Source of the DNA: Platynereis dumerilii
Lineage: Eukaryota > Annelida > Polychaeta > Phyllodocida > Nereididae
Length of the DNA stretch: 64,000 nucleotides
NCBI GenBank assembly: GCA_026936325.1
Contig: JAPTHN010000002.1
Span: 15,788,142 to 15,852,141 of the forward strand
Direction: 5' to 3'
Both the position numbers and the translations under genes were made by a program. Of this stretch, positions 1 through 11,700 are shown piece after piece; position 1 is the first letter of the stretch; each line of letters begins with the position of its first letter. A model generated the notes under the pieces. That model was not told where the DNA came from. It was given only the letters and a program-made list of their open reading frames with translations, and made no database searches.

Positions 1-259
1 TATTCATATACCTACATACAGTAAAGGCCTGGGTTGTCCTGGCTATTCCAACTCTGCTGTTCAACATTGAACCAGACGAGGGATAGTCCCGGATACTTTT
101 GCATTAGTGTGTAAGGTATACAGTAATTTCATTTCATACTGTTATACTATTATCTCTGTTTGTATAATGTATTAGAAAGTGTATACACATATATAGCTAT
201 TTTTGTATATTCATATAATTAGAACAATTACCTGATATATTGTATTTATTTACATATCA

Positions 260-446
260 TTGTTTATCTTGGGTACATCTAAAAGGGGGAGGGGGTGCAC
301 CTACCCTTTGGGTTACAGCAGTTTTCTGCTCAGGTGCCCTCCTGTACAACATTTTACTTTAGTTATATATATATTTATGTATGTTCATTTTTCATTATAT
401 TGTAAGTGCCTACGTTGTGCAAATAAAGTATCCTATCCTATCCTAG
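260..446 (+). mobile_element. LINE 3' end with short tandem tail
   Basis: The stretch has a G-rich segment, then a 'gggttacagcagttttctgctcaggtg'-like untranslated region, then GTGCAAATAAAG followed by three TATCC units (about 425-445). A 3' end that runs into a few copies of a short tandem unit is typical of L2/CR1-like non-LTR retrotransposons in invertebrates. No reverse transcriptase is visible upstream, so this is a 5'-truncated copy. Family assignment is inferred from 3'-end style only. Confidence 0.5.
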
Positions 447-1692
447 CATGAATGAGTATGCTGTGTCAACCTTTTTGTTGCCACAAAGCCAATATTTCCC
501 TCAGACTGATTGCAGCTGATTGCCTTATGCAACATGCAGTGTCCCAGGTTCTGACACCTGATGGATATTGTTCATCTTGTTCACCTGCAAGCCAGGTGGG
601 AATATCTTACATTCATTGATGATGATGAAAAAAGCCAGGTGCGACAATGCAGCAACATGTCTGAGATGCGAACCATTTGCTATATTTGCAACGCTATTAC
701 TCGTGTATTATTATTGCTGTTATATAATGCCGATTGCCAGTTTCCGCTAAGACAGTTATGTATGTGATTACGCTGTCACATGGTTAGTTGTTTGTATGAA
801 ATATATTATTTGCAGATTACTCTAGCAGTTAGATTGACTTGTAACAAACCATGAAAGAATGAGGAGATTCACATTTGAATAGTAACGTCATATAATAAAG
901 GTACGGAGGGCAGTCCCTACATTGTAGATGGTGACTTACCTTCTGCAGGCATGAATTAAGTTGCCTTTTCAGCAAAGTCTCTTCATTGTCATTTGAAGTA
1001 CCATCATTATTAGGCGGCCACTGTTCTGAGAAGTATATTGTCTATATAATTATAATTAATTCACTAACTAAAGAAATAAGTGCGTACAGAATAATTGCAG
1101 TCGCCTGTTGCAGCGAGATCTTTCATCAAATTGTGAAAACTTCAATTGTATGCTAAAACAGTCAATACAAATATGTTGCTTCTTTAGACAGCAATTTCCT
1201 TCCATCTTTCAAAACAATAATGACAATATGTATAATTATTTGTATAATTTGTGTTTCATTTATACAATGCATTTGGTTTGTGTGGACCGTAAGGCAGTAG
1301 CTTCTTTCCATTATGTCTTAGCAACGAATTATATATTTTGTGAAGTGAAAACTCTTTTGTGGTAGAACAGTCAAAGGCACTAACTTATGGCTTGTTAAGA
1401 GTGCAAGGCCAGATTGCTAACAACAAAATGAGAAACAAAGGAGGAATAAACCAGCTCAACCTTCGCCGGACCAAGGTGATTAAGTGAAGTGTACAACAAA
1501 GAGGCTCGTGAGTTGGACTAATGGCTCGTTAGTTGGAAAACAAAACAAGCTGTGATGCAATAAAGCACATGGTCAGGGCAGCCAGGCATTAATTGATGCA
1601 AAGTTGATGGGGTGATCAGTCGCCTTATCCGTCTGGTGATCTGTCTGCTTGGCTACGTTTATTCTCTTAGGCGTCATCCCTTTCATGTGCAG
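447..1692. other. No gene recognised
   Basis: AT-rich sequence with only short chance reading frames. No splice-flanked coding block, RNA gene or clear repeat was recognised. Confidence 0.5.
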
Positions 1693-1943
1693 GGGTTGTC
1701 GTGAATGGCAATGCCGTTGGCCCCAGTCAAGCCATGAAGGATGACACAGGAATTAATAGAGCTGGCCTCGCGATGAGCACCGCGCCAAGCATCACCAAAG
1801 ATGAATCGTCTGATGAAACAAACAATGTGCCCGCGCCCAGCGGAAGTCGTTCTCCTACAGCGCCGGAAGTTCATGCGTTGCCCTTAGCAACCCGTCTTCT
1901 GCTGTCAAAGTACAATCTCTCTGCGGACGAGTTCAGCTCATGA
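1693..1943 (+). CDS. Exon-like ORF, possible E3-binding-domain fragment
   Basis: A good 3' splice site (pyrimidine-rich tract then TGCAG at 1688-1692) opens an 83-codon frame ending in TGA at 1941-1943. The peptide is a Ser/Pro/Ala/Thr-rich linker followed by LPLATRLLLSKYNLSADEF. That ending resembles the start of the peripheral subunit-binding domain of 2-oxo-acid dehydrogenase E2/E3BP (PDHX-type) proteins, which also follows a Pro/Ala linker. The similarity is short and from memory. There is no good GT donor where the domain should continue, and I found no following PDHX exon before BAIAP3. It could be a terminal exon, a relic or chance. Confidence 0.3.
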
Positions 1944-2679
1944 AAAATTCACAATAAGCTTGTTCTCTCAAACATGACAACAACATTTGTGCGAAAATGT
2001 AAAATGTTGGAAACTTCTCAAATTAATTATAATTCTCCTTTTCTTATTCTTTATGTGTTCGATTAACTCAATTTATCAAGAAACTTTTTAAAATAGGATT
2101 CATTTGTGTAAACAGAATTATGTTGTGAACATTTAAAATTTAAAATAATGTACATATACAATGTATGGTATGAGTACTGTGATCAGGCAGTTCGCACATG
2201 TTGATAAGTGTTTTTTGGTATGCGTTGAAGTGTCGTTCTTCACCATTCCTATTAAGGTCAAAATCACAAGCGTTATTGATATAAATGAATGTCTCAGTGT
2301 AGTCTAATTTGGTCTTTCCAAAAGTGATGTCACTGCACGTGGACTGGTTTCTCAGCAGCCAACCTTTCCAATTGCAACTGCTGCATAGTTAGCTATGCTC
2401 TGCAATGTTTTTACGTGCCATGATATAAATACAGAAGTAAAATTTAGACATACAACAAGGCCCATTTGTATTGATAGGATTCGTCTCTCCTATATATTGA
2501 AAAAATAAGGGCAAAGAGGAACGCCTCTGTTACTCCCTCGTGCCTTTCTTTCATAGTGCATCTGGAGACATAGCAGAAGGATTGTGTCCAGACAGTCATC
2601 TGGCACTTCAATGCTTTACAATTGCTTTTATTTTATAATCTTTGGGTCTGTACCGGTCTGCAGAAAGCTACAGTGTATT

Positions 2680-2825
2680 ACACTAGACGAATGATGAGTA
2701 CTTACATTCATCTGCTAGTGGACATCAATGACCTCATAACAAGCCATATCAAATACATTGAAATGAAATGTCAAATTGTGATAATCTTGTGGCCTCACTG
2801 ATGAGTGGTATGACACTTTAAAGTC
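2680..2825. repeat. Dispersed repeat, copy 1 of 3
   Basis: The segment 'gatgagtacttacattc...tagtggacatcaatgacctca...aagccatatcaaa' recurs in diverged form at about 25830-25945 and 49420-49560. The best conserved part is the stretch before and after GCCATATCAAA. No terminal repeats were seen, so the class is unknown. Confidence 0.6.
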
Positions 2826-3833
2826 CGAGTGCCCCCTTGATTTGGCCAAAATTTGCAATCCCACATATTAAGAATGAATGATACACATACTTTCATTCCT
2901 AAGTCATAGTCAAGCCAGAAAACATCATTCTATGCTGTTACATAAGATTAATCATACCAACTGGATGCGGAGTGGCACGCCATATTTTGAATTTAGCTGT
3001 CAGCTGACTTCACCAGCAGCTAAGCTACAAATAGCACAGTGATTTCACAATGGTTTCCCCAGGCAGATGCTGCTGTTGTGTCGTAACCGACATTTTCAGC
3101 AGTGTTCAGTTGTCAAAACTTTTCAAGTTGGTTTAGAAGAGATACCATTGACCTGAGGTCACTTCACTTGGCAGAAATAATATATTTGGTATGTAACCTT
3201 GCAGCAGATAGAGAGATTAAATGTGTTTGTCATAATTCATTTAAGGGGGCACACTCACTTTAAATGACTTCTCCCAATAACACTGCAAGTATAGGATATA
3301 ACCTCAATAACTGTTTATGTGTCATACGGAATAACATTGCAGAATAGGGATGTGACCTCACAATGAACATTCCAGTGCTTTTCTGTAAGCACTAGAGTTT
3401 AGTTTACCATAAGGAACAGAAAGTTATAAAGTTTGTTTCTGACATAACATTTATTGCATGCGTTTTTGCGTGGGTGGCTGTATTACTGAAATGTGCAGCT
3501 GTACAATATGCAGCCATCAAAAGCACAGCCTTGGCTACAAATGCTCTCGTTTGGTCTTGCATTTGGACAACAAACCAAGAAACAGAAATACAAAAGACTT
3601 AATGCTGTTATTATTTAAGTGCTCCATAATGCTAATTTTCTCAGGATAATCTTCGATTAAACCAAATGTGCTGAAAGTTGGAACTTTGTAAAGCAATCAA
3701 TTATTATGCATGAATCCTTCTACATAACATTCCATTATTCGTAAGTGCCTTATAAGAGCTCTTTAGATTTGAGCATCTTCCAGAATGTTGACTATGAGAG
3801 AGAAACGCAAGCACCAAATTTAATGATAGTTAA

Positions 3834-4124
3834 AATGGAAATGACTGGTCTCATATTGCAGAATTTACTTTCGACGATCTTGCGGCTGTCCCAGCAGCTC
3901 ATGGAGAAAACCCAATTTGGAAGTGGAAACTCGAGCTGGATTGCTGAGAGCACTTTCCTGTCATTTGGAGAACATTGTCTTTACTTGAAGAATCTCACAG
4001 AAATGTCATCTCAAGTTTGCTGCTGAACCATCGTTTGTCCAAAACAAAATCTCCTCCAAAACAACTTAATGCCAAAAGAATTACGTCCAGCTTCGTCCAT
4101 GGCGTTTACATTTTCTGGGATTAA
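3834..4124 (+). pseudogene. Unrecognised coding-like block with one in-frame stop
   Basis: The frame starting at 3834 reads as protein-like for about 96 codons, rich in W, E, H and L (for example HFPVIWRTLSLLEESHRNV), with a single TGA at 3945-3947, consistent with a CGA-to-TGA change. It ends at TAA 4122-4124. I do not recognise the family. It lies upstream of the first visible BAIAP3 exon and does not match the BAIAP3 N-terminus. It could be a degraded host exon or a transposon ORF. Confidence 0.3.
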
Positions 4125-4167
4125 AGTTGCCATTCCGTGTGAATTTCATGCTTGTTATTGTTTTCAG

Positions 4168-4379
4168 CATCCCTTGCAATGTTGAGGGACGTAATCGATA
4201 GCCTCAATGATGATTGGTTTCGTGATCATACCAGAACACGTGTCAGCTTTGAAAAATTGTACGGCCATTATTTAAAGTTGGCTTCGACAATTCTCCCCGG
4301 CTGCAGAAACATGCAAGATAATGTCCTCTCAAACAAAATGATTAATTCCAACTCCCTTTGCTCTTTGAATCACAAGTAG
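4168..4379 (+). other. Unrecognised exon-like ORF
   Basis: A convincing acceptor (TTGTTATTGTTTTCAG, ending 4167) is followed by a 70-codon frame (LRDVIDSLNDDWFRDHTRTR...) that ends in TAG. Composition is protein-like in the first 50 residues and looks random afterwards. There is no clear GT donor. It follows the coding-like block at 3834-4124 and may be part of the same broken gene. No family is recognised. Confidence 0.25.
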
Positions 4380-4883
4380 AGCCAAAAGGCTCTCTGAACA
4401 AACAAAAGGTTGCACGCAACAGCTATGTTCTGTCCATTCGGCATAAGATATGACTTCAGAATTTGGTGGGCGGAAGTCAAAATGTTACGTGACATAAATC
4501 AGGCTGAGGCATACATTGCCATTTATATATAAGAGTCCATCCTTTATCATACAAAAACCATGTTTCTATGTCATCAATTCGCTTGACTATTAGACCTTTA
4601 AAAAAAGACTATGATATCTAAACAATGTGACACTAAACATGTGTGTCATTTACAATGAGGACGATCAAATAATTTGTTAATTTGGCAATTTCTAACAAAA
4701 TATATAACAAACCACAACATGAATATAGGGAATAGCTTCTGGAATACATATATAATTGTCTGGAATGCATCTTTAAAGCATCTGACATCATACTAGATAA
4801 TCTCAAATCTATCTATATAATCATACATGTATCTGACTGAGAATTAATCATTTTTCCCAATGTGTCTTTCTTTCTAGATACTA

Positions 4884-5370
4884 CAGTGCCACCTGTAAGT
4901 AAGTGAAACGTATGAAATGGTGCCATTGCATCAATGCTAAACATCCTCCACCAAACTGCTTGTGGAAGCATGAATTCTCATCCGATGAGAAGAAAACATA
5001 TTGGGTCATATAGGCCGATGTGTGAGGCATGTGGGATAACAATGACAGCCAATGTTCTTTGCTGTAGATGGAGTTAGGTATGGGTCAAAGTCTTTGATAA
5101 GTAAGTGAAACACAGGCCCAATGTTATTTAATAGGGAAGGGTGGTTCACTTACTTATCAAAGACTTTGACCCATACCTAACTCCAACTACAGCGAAGGAA
5201 ATTGACTCCCATTAATATCCCACATGCCTCACATATCGGCCTATGTGACCCAATATGTTTTCCTCTCAACGGATGAGAATTCATGCTTCCACAAGCAGTT
5301 TTGCTAAGGACTTTTAACATTGTTGCAATGGCACCATTTCATGCGTTTCACTTACTTACAGGTGGCACTG
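4884..5370. mobile_element. 487-bp foldback MITE, Tc1/mariner-like ends, TA target duplication
   Basis: The two halves are long inverted repeats of each other. The left end reads CAGTGCCACCTGTAAGTAAG and the right end is its complement; both are flanked by TA (4882-4883 and 5371-5372). Pairing continues almost to the centre (about 5106-5145), where TTGATAAGTAAGTGAAAC meets its complement. CAGTG termini and a TA duplication fit a non-autonomous Tc1/mariner-type element. It ends 104 bp before the C2A exon of BAIAP3, so its transcript could form a long hairpin close to that acceptor. Confidence 0.85.
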
Positions 5371-5474
5371 TAAATGCATTCTTGAGGTTTTTGTTGCACA
5401 AACGTGATTAGGCTTGCATATACTTTTGGAAATGTTTATGAAACTGTAATTTGATGATGTATTTATTGTTTCAG

Positions 5475-5748
5475 GCTTTAGTGATCCATACTGCATGCTG
5501 GGAATTGTACCTGGAGCACAGCTCAGAGAGCGAGATCCCCACACGCCCGAGGGTTCAGTGAGCTCCGACGATGAGCAAGGTCGCCCTAAGCGAGCTGATT
5601 CACACAAAAGCGCTCTCAAGCGATTCTCTCAGAGCTTGAAGAAGAAACGCGACAAGACAGCCAGAGACACGATTCCTGCGCGATACATCAAAACGACCAC
5701 GGTCAAACCCAACACCCTCAATCCCGTCTGGAATGAAAAGTTCCGATT
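5475..5748 (+). CDS. BAIAP3: BAIAP3 exon a: C2A, first visible part
   Basis: Starts after TTTCAG with the last two bases of a Gly codon, then [10 protein letters not shown], the first Ca2+-loop motif of C2A. A Ser/Asp and Lys/Arg-rich insert of about 50 residues (DDEQGRPKR..., KKKRDK) precedes [10 protein letters not shown] and [11 protein letters not shown]. The donor is ATT|GTAAGT. The exon carrying the first C2A strand should lie upstream. Confidence 0.92.
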
Positions 5749-8700
5749 GTAAGTCCTTCTTTTATCTATTGGTTTTTCATGTCATCAAGTGACACACGCT
5801 AATAATCAATTACATCTGAACGTCTCTTAGAACAGCATTCCTCTCGCTAGCACAGCATCTCAATATTTCAAATTTGATTTAGATGCTAAAGATTCCACTA
5901 AGCTGTCCAGACACATTTTATTGCTTCTTTGCATGCCAGACAAAAAAGACTGTGATCTTATTCTAATTACAGAACTCAAAGTGTTTCAAACTTTTGCAGT
6001 AACAAATATCTGGTCAATCTTGTCATTAATGAGAGTTTGAATTATCAGAACGCCTTTAGAATTCACGTTGTTCGTTAAATGCATTTGAGTCGACCCGGGA
6101 GTAAACGGATTGTGTTAATTTATTTGGTTTGTCAAATTTGATCAGAATATGAAAGCCTTCTGGCTTTGGCTAATCCTGTTATGAAGTACAGTAATGACAA
6201 TGTACTTGCCAGCGTACTTGAAAGCACCAACAGGACATGTTGTAAAAGCTTGTTAGCTTAGATATTAGCTTAGATAAGGTGCCTCAAACTGCCTTAAAGC
6301 CTCAGGATTCTTGGAGGATAGCATCTATGCATATCTGTCAAAATCTCATCTGAAGGACATCAGGAAGGCATTTGTGCTTGAGCCAGAATTTCCTTTAATT
6401 TCCAACTGTCTTATTGGCTCAGCCTGCATTTCCGGCATCCTGGTGCCATACCTCAAGAACCCTATAAACATCTGCCCTTAAAGTGTCTATGTAGTTCTCA
6501 CTAAATTCATATGATGATTGTTTTATAGGTTGATACTCAATCAAGTATTATCACCTGGTTGGCTGCAAATATCACTGTTTACAGTCAAAATATCGGGGCC
6601 TCTAATATTGTAAAAATTACCACTCTTCAAAGATATTTTTTTGATAATGGTTATGACATCTCCAGGATTTCAGCTGCCTGATGACATCAGATGAATTCAG
6701 AATGCAGATATAGTCTGAACTCTAATTTTATAAACCACAAGCTAACAGCAGTGTTTTCTATTTTACAGTGACCTTGATGACATTCACTCAGACAGACTTC
6801 ATCTTGATATATGGTAAGTCCTTCAATAATACTACGTATGACACTGATGAGTTTTAAATTAAAAACCAATGTCTTTAAAAATTGGCCGAAAATCAAATCA
6901 TCTGCAGCTTGACCTTGCTGAGATTCTGTCTTATAAATTACAACAATTACAATCACATTTATGATATGAAATTATTGAAACTCAACACGGTTAATTTGAT
7001 ATCAGATATTTGCGAATGACATAATCATCCCGATCATTCTATCATAGGTGATCAACAGAGCTATCCTTATTTCTCTGAAAAGCTGAATTTTTCTTGTGAG
7101 GGAGGTGCATTTATGTTGACTGTACAATTTGTACATTTACGTATCTGGTTTGGAAACCTTTCATCGAAAAGCCATCACTCTATGCCATCAGAACATACAA
7201 TTTATCGTTAAATTATTTTAATCTTGGTTTTGCCTCTTTGATGATTTTAAAAGTTTTACCGTTTAGAAACTTTATATGAAGGGCATCTTGCTATATACAT
7301 AACAAAATGCAATGATACAAGTTTGTCTTATAGATTTCCGCTCTCTTCATTGTAATAACCAATGCTGCTGATGCAAGAAAATTGATCCATGCCATCATAT
7401 ACTTCAATTTCAGGGACCATGACGATGAGTTCTCGGTGGTGGATGCTGCCAAGAGGCTGAATGAAGTGCAGGGTTTGAAAGGTCTGGGAAGGTACTTCAA
7501 GCAGATTGCTCAGTCAGCCAGGTCGACCAGCAAGGGCAATGTTGATGACTTCCTTGGCTGCATTGATCTGCCCCTACATGTGAGTATCATCATTAAGTAA
7601 ACCTTACAATCTTACAATATGTATACCTTCTTTATAAGCTCTGGTTGGGGTTTTGTGTCCCCTTGACCTTTGACTATTTTACCATTGAATTTCCTGTCCC
7701 CTTCCAATTCATCAATATTCTGTTTTAGTTCCCTTTCCCTTTGCTCTGCATGGGGTTTTGAATGTATTTCCCCTGTCCCTTGGTCATTTTACTTTGAATT
7801 CCGCCATCCACAGCCTCTCCTCAGGACAGCATTTTATTGTAATGTTGATAAACTATTGTACTAAACGTCAATAGACAGTCGACTGGCACATTTTCTTTAA
7901 CTTACAAGTTGAACAATTTAGTACACCAAGTATCTGGATTCTGGGAGACAAAGTAGCTGAAGTTTCCCTGCACTATTGTATCATCATAGTATCTGTGTGG
8001 CTTTTTAGTTTGTGGAATTGCAAATCTCCACTGTAACAGACTGACGTAGGCCTATACATTTTCTTGAAGTTTACTGAACTTGTGCTGATCCATGAAGACC
8101 TTCAACTGGATGTGACAAATGACTGCAAATTCCATAGCGAACTGCCCAACTCGATTACAACATAGAGCAAAGTTATAAAGGAAGACTTATCTGAAAAGAC
8201 TTGTCTAGAAAGAAAATCTAGGAAGCCTGTAAGCTTCCATTTGAGCCTCTCTTTGAGCTTCCATTGAGCCTCATTTTGGGAATCCTAACAACTTGAGTTT
8301 GAAATGGCCCTGCACTGTCAAGTCTGTCATGGCAGCTTTGATGCTCTAATTAACATAACAACATCTGCCTGCGGCTTATTAAGGACAAAACAACAGGGAA
8401 ATTGTTTTGAAAAGCCAAAGTAGCTCTTTACATGCCTAGTTTAACTCAGCTCTTGTGCGCTTTCACAACACTTCCTAATATCGCTCAGCCGCTAGGCTGT
8501 TTTAACTCAAGTAGACTCTCAAAGAGAAATGGAATCCTGGATGAAAGGCTGCTAATTAGGATATAATGTTGCAAAGTGATTCAACGATGATTTGTAGCTT
8601 CAAGTTTATTACCAGTTTATCCTAAAATTATATTTGTTTCTTATAAGTATTTACTGAACACACCTTGAACATTTTATATTTATTCATATATTTACATTTT

Positions 8701-11700
8701 GTGCCTTTATCAACTTTGCAGTTACAATTATAACAAAACTTGAAATAAGTAGGAAAACACTGTGAAGCATTATCCAAGTGGTAATATAGCCATGTCTATC
8801 ATAGCACATTTCGATAACTATATACATACAGACAACAGTATATCTTTATAATCAATCTGAATGTGCCAGTTAAGGAGACCTTGCATTGCAGGGCTGCCAA
8901 ATCATGTTTATCACCCCTTGGCAAGTTTTCGTCATAAAACTTTCTTTGCAAAACAGCGTTCCATACCATTTCAAATTATGTAACCCGACTCATCAGAGCT
9001 CTTTGCAGATTGGATCGCCAAGCTGCAAAGAGCTATAAAAATAATGCCATCATTTATTAATTTTTATAAGACAGAAATTATTTTCCGATCAGAAAACAGC
9101 AATAAAAGGGGAAGTGATGGCTCTATAAAACTTTATTATTCTTCATAGTATTATATAAAATTGTCACCACGGTGAAACAGAAAAGGGTGCTTATTTGGTT
9201 GTGGTTCCCCAGATTTGTCAGTAAAATTGAGGGTGCTTTAGCTTATCATAATCAATATAGGTCCGAATGGAAATGTTACTGCGAGTAATTTTGGTCATAA
9301 GTGAATGTTTTTTAGGGGTAATTTTCATAATCAATGACGTTATTAGGAATAATTTTGATGATTGCTGGCTGTGTGCATGATGATGGCATAATCGCCCAGG
9401 TGATTATCTTATATATGTCACATGTAAATTGCAGGACATCCCATCTACAGGCATTGATCAGTGGTTTGACCTTGACGGGCGATCTGTGCGGTCAAACGTC
9501 GAAGGTCAGATTCGTCTGCGGATGAATCTGTCAACCAGGGAGGACCGTGGCATCCCCGAAGATGACAACTGGACGGACATCAAACAACACGAAGATCTCA
9601 TCTGCTGCTTTATCGATTACGAGATCCACAAATTCAGAGTGAGTCAAAGTTTTCCCGACTTTCGCTTAATTCACATTTTGCTCAATTTCTAATCCGTGTT
9701 GTTAATAACGTCATCGTGAACTCATAACAGCAGTAGGCGTTAATGTCGTAATCTTGTCCATTGACATTTTGTCATTTTAGAAAGTCGTTGAACCCGTAAA
9801 GCACATTTCAATCACAATCACTTTGATAAATATTGTTTCGCACTCTACCCAGTGCACTGCACTTCCAGGTATTGTCAATATATTGCTGCTTTAGAAACAA
9901 TGACGTCATCCACGGTATCAATCTTAATCATAGCATCAAAGGCCACCAAATAATCTGAAGGGCCACCATAGAATCATGGATACATGATAATCACATAAAT
10001 TTCACAATGTTGAGTCAGATATTGGTCTATTATTCCAAAACATACATCTTGCACATTCTGTCTTGATCATTTTGTTTCATACATTTTTAAAACGATAATC
10101 CCACTGTCATCATACCATCATGTTGTCACATTATGAAGATGATTAGTCACTGACTTAAGCCGTCTTACCTACTGATGTTAGCTTTTTTTTTATAGCTTTG
10201 TTACAAAGACTCCAAGAGCTGTTAAGGCCATATCTATATTCTGGCAAAAACTATATCAAAATGGTATTATGAGGCATAAATGTCTTTAACGTTGTTGTTT
10301 ATATATCAGTGCCATGATTTTTTTTAACTTTGTGGATAAAAAAGTAATATAAAATTTAAAGAAAGTGAAGTCTTTAAAATTGTTTACTTCTGCTGTAGGC
10401 CCTATGTGTGAACAACGTTATGCCATGCTATACATGTACACTATATAGCACTTGTACATTTTAGGCCTGCGATGTGATGATGCATGTGAGTGGGTCCTTC
10501 TACCCCCAACCACTCACAGGCAATGAGTTCTCTCAGTAGTTACATTGCAAATCCTGTACTCACTGGCATCCTGAAGAACTACAGTTTTTATTTCACCAGT
10601 TTCAGATGTTTTAAAAGAACAAACCAGAGAGTCATGAAAACAAGGTGTCTGTTTGACCCAAAAATATGAAACATATATCCAAGACTTCCACCGAAATGTG
10701 GTACTAGTCCTTCAGTTACAGGCTACAGTGTACATGTGGGTCTTCATCATCATTGTGCAAATGGACTATTGATCTTGGTCAGCCCAATGGATGGGCTTAA
10801 GTTGTAATTACAGTAATAATCATAGCTGACATCAGTAGGTCGAGGGCATGGTTATTCATCTCTGTAACCACTCTCCTTGTTCCACTTGTAAACATGACAC
10901 AACTCATAGGAGAACATTTAGGAATGAGTATAGTTCACTGCAACATGCATATCTATATCCATACACTTTAATACAATGACAATGACAATGATTGTTTGAA
11001 TACCATAAGCACAACTTAATTGTTTGAAAATTAAATTCCTGGGGCACTGTTAAATTTATAATTAGAGCTAGGTACTCCTGTGTTCAAAGCTATACATTGC
11101 TTACGTCCATGACATCCGCTATAACATTCCTCAAGAACTCCTTGATGATGTTTGTGACATCCGATATTAATGATGATGTTGATTATGACATTCTTTATGA
11201 TGTTGCTGACTATCATGATGTCGGTGATATTCTCATTATTTTCTTCATGACTATTACCTCTACGATGTTCCTCGTGACATCTATTGTTTTCCTTATGACA
11301 TATTTTACATTCCTCATGACATTTATTACCTTCTTCTTGACATCATTTAGATTCCTCGTGACATCCATTACACTCTTCTTGACATCATTTAGATTCCTCA
11401 TGACATCTATTACACTCTTCTTGACATCATTTAGATTCCTCATGACATCTATTACACTCTTCTTGACATCATTTAGATTCCTTGTGACATCCATTACATT
11501 CTTCATGACATCTTTGACATTCCATGTGACATCTTTTACCTTCTTCATGATATCCATGCCATTCTTCATGATATATATGACATACCACATGACATCAGTG
11601 AGATTCTCTATGACATACTGTTCCTAAATTAATTTCGGTAACGGTCATTTACATTCCTTATGATGTCAATTACATTCCTCCTGACATCGTTTAGATTCCT

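Larger units (their letters stand above)
5749..9434 (+). other. BAIAP3 introns after exons a, b and c
   Basis: Apart from exons b and c these 3.7 kb are AT-rich intron. I see no RNA gene, terminal repeat or clear tandem array. Confidence 0.5.

Noticed and set aside
11330-11520. CRISPR-like array
   Set aside because: The regular units are contiguous 21-bp tandem repeats without unique spacers, in a eukaryotic intron.
11097-11627. 176-codon plus frame and 125-codon minus frame as genes
   Set aside because: Both are translations of a 21/42-bp minisatellite that happens to lack stops; no splice or start context.
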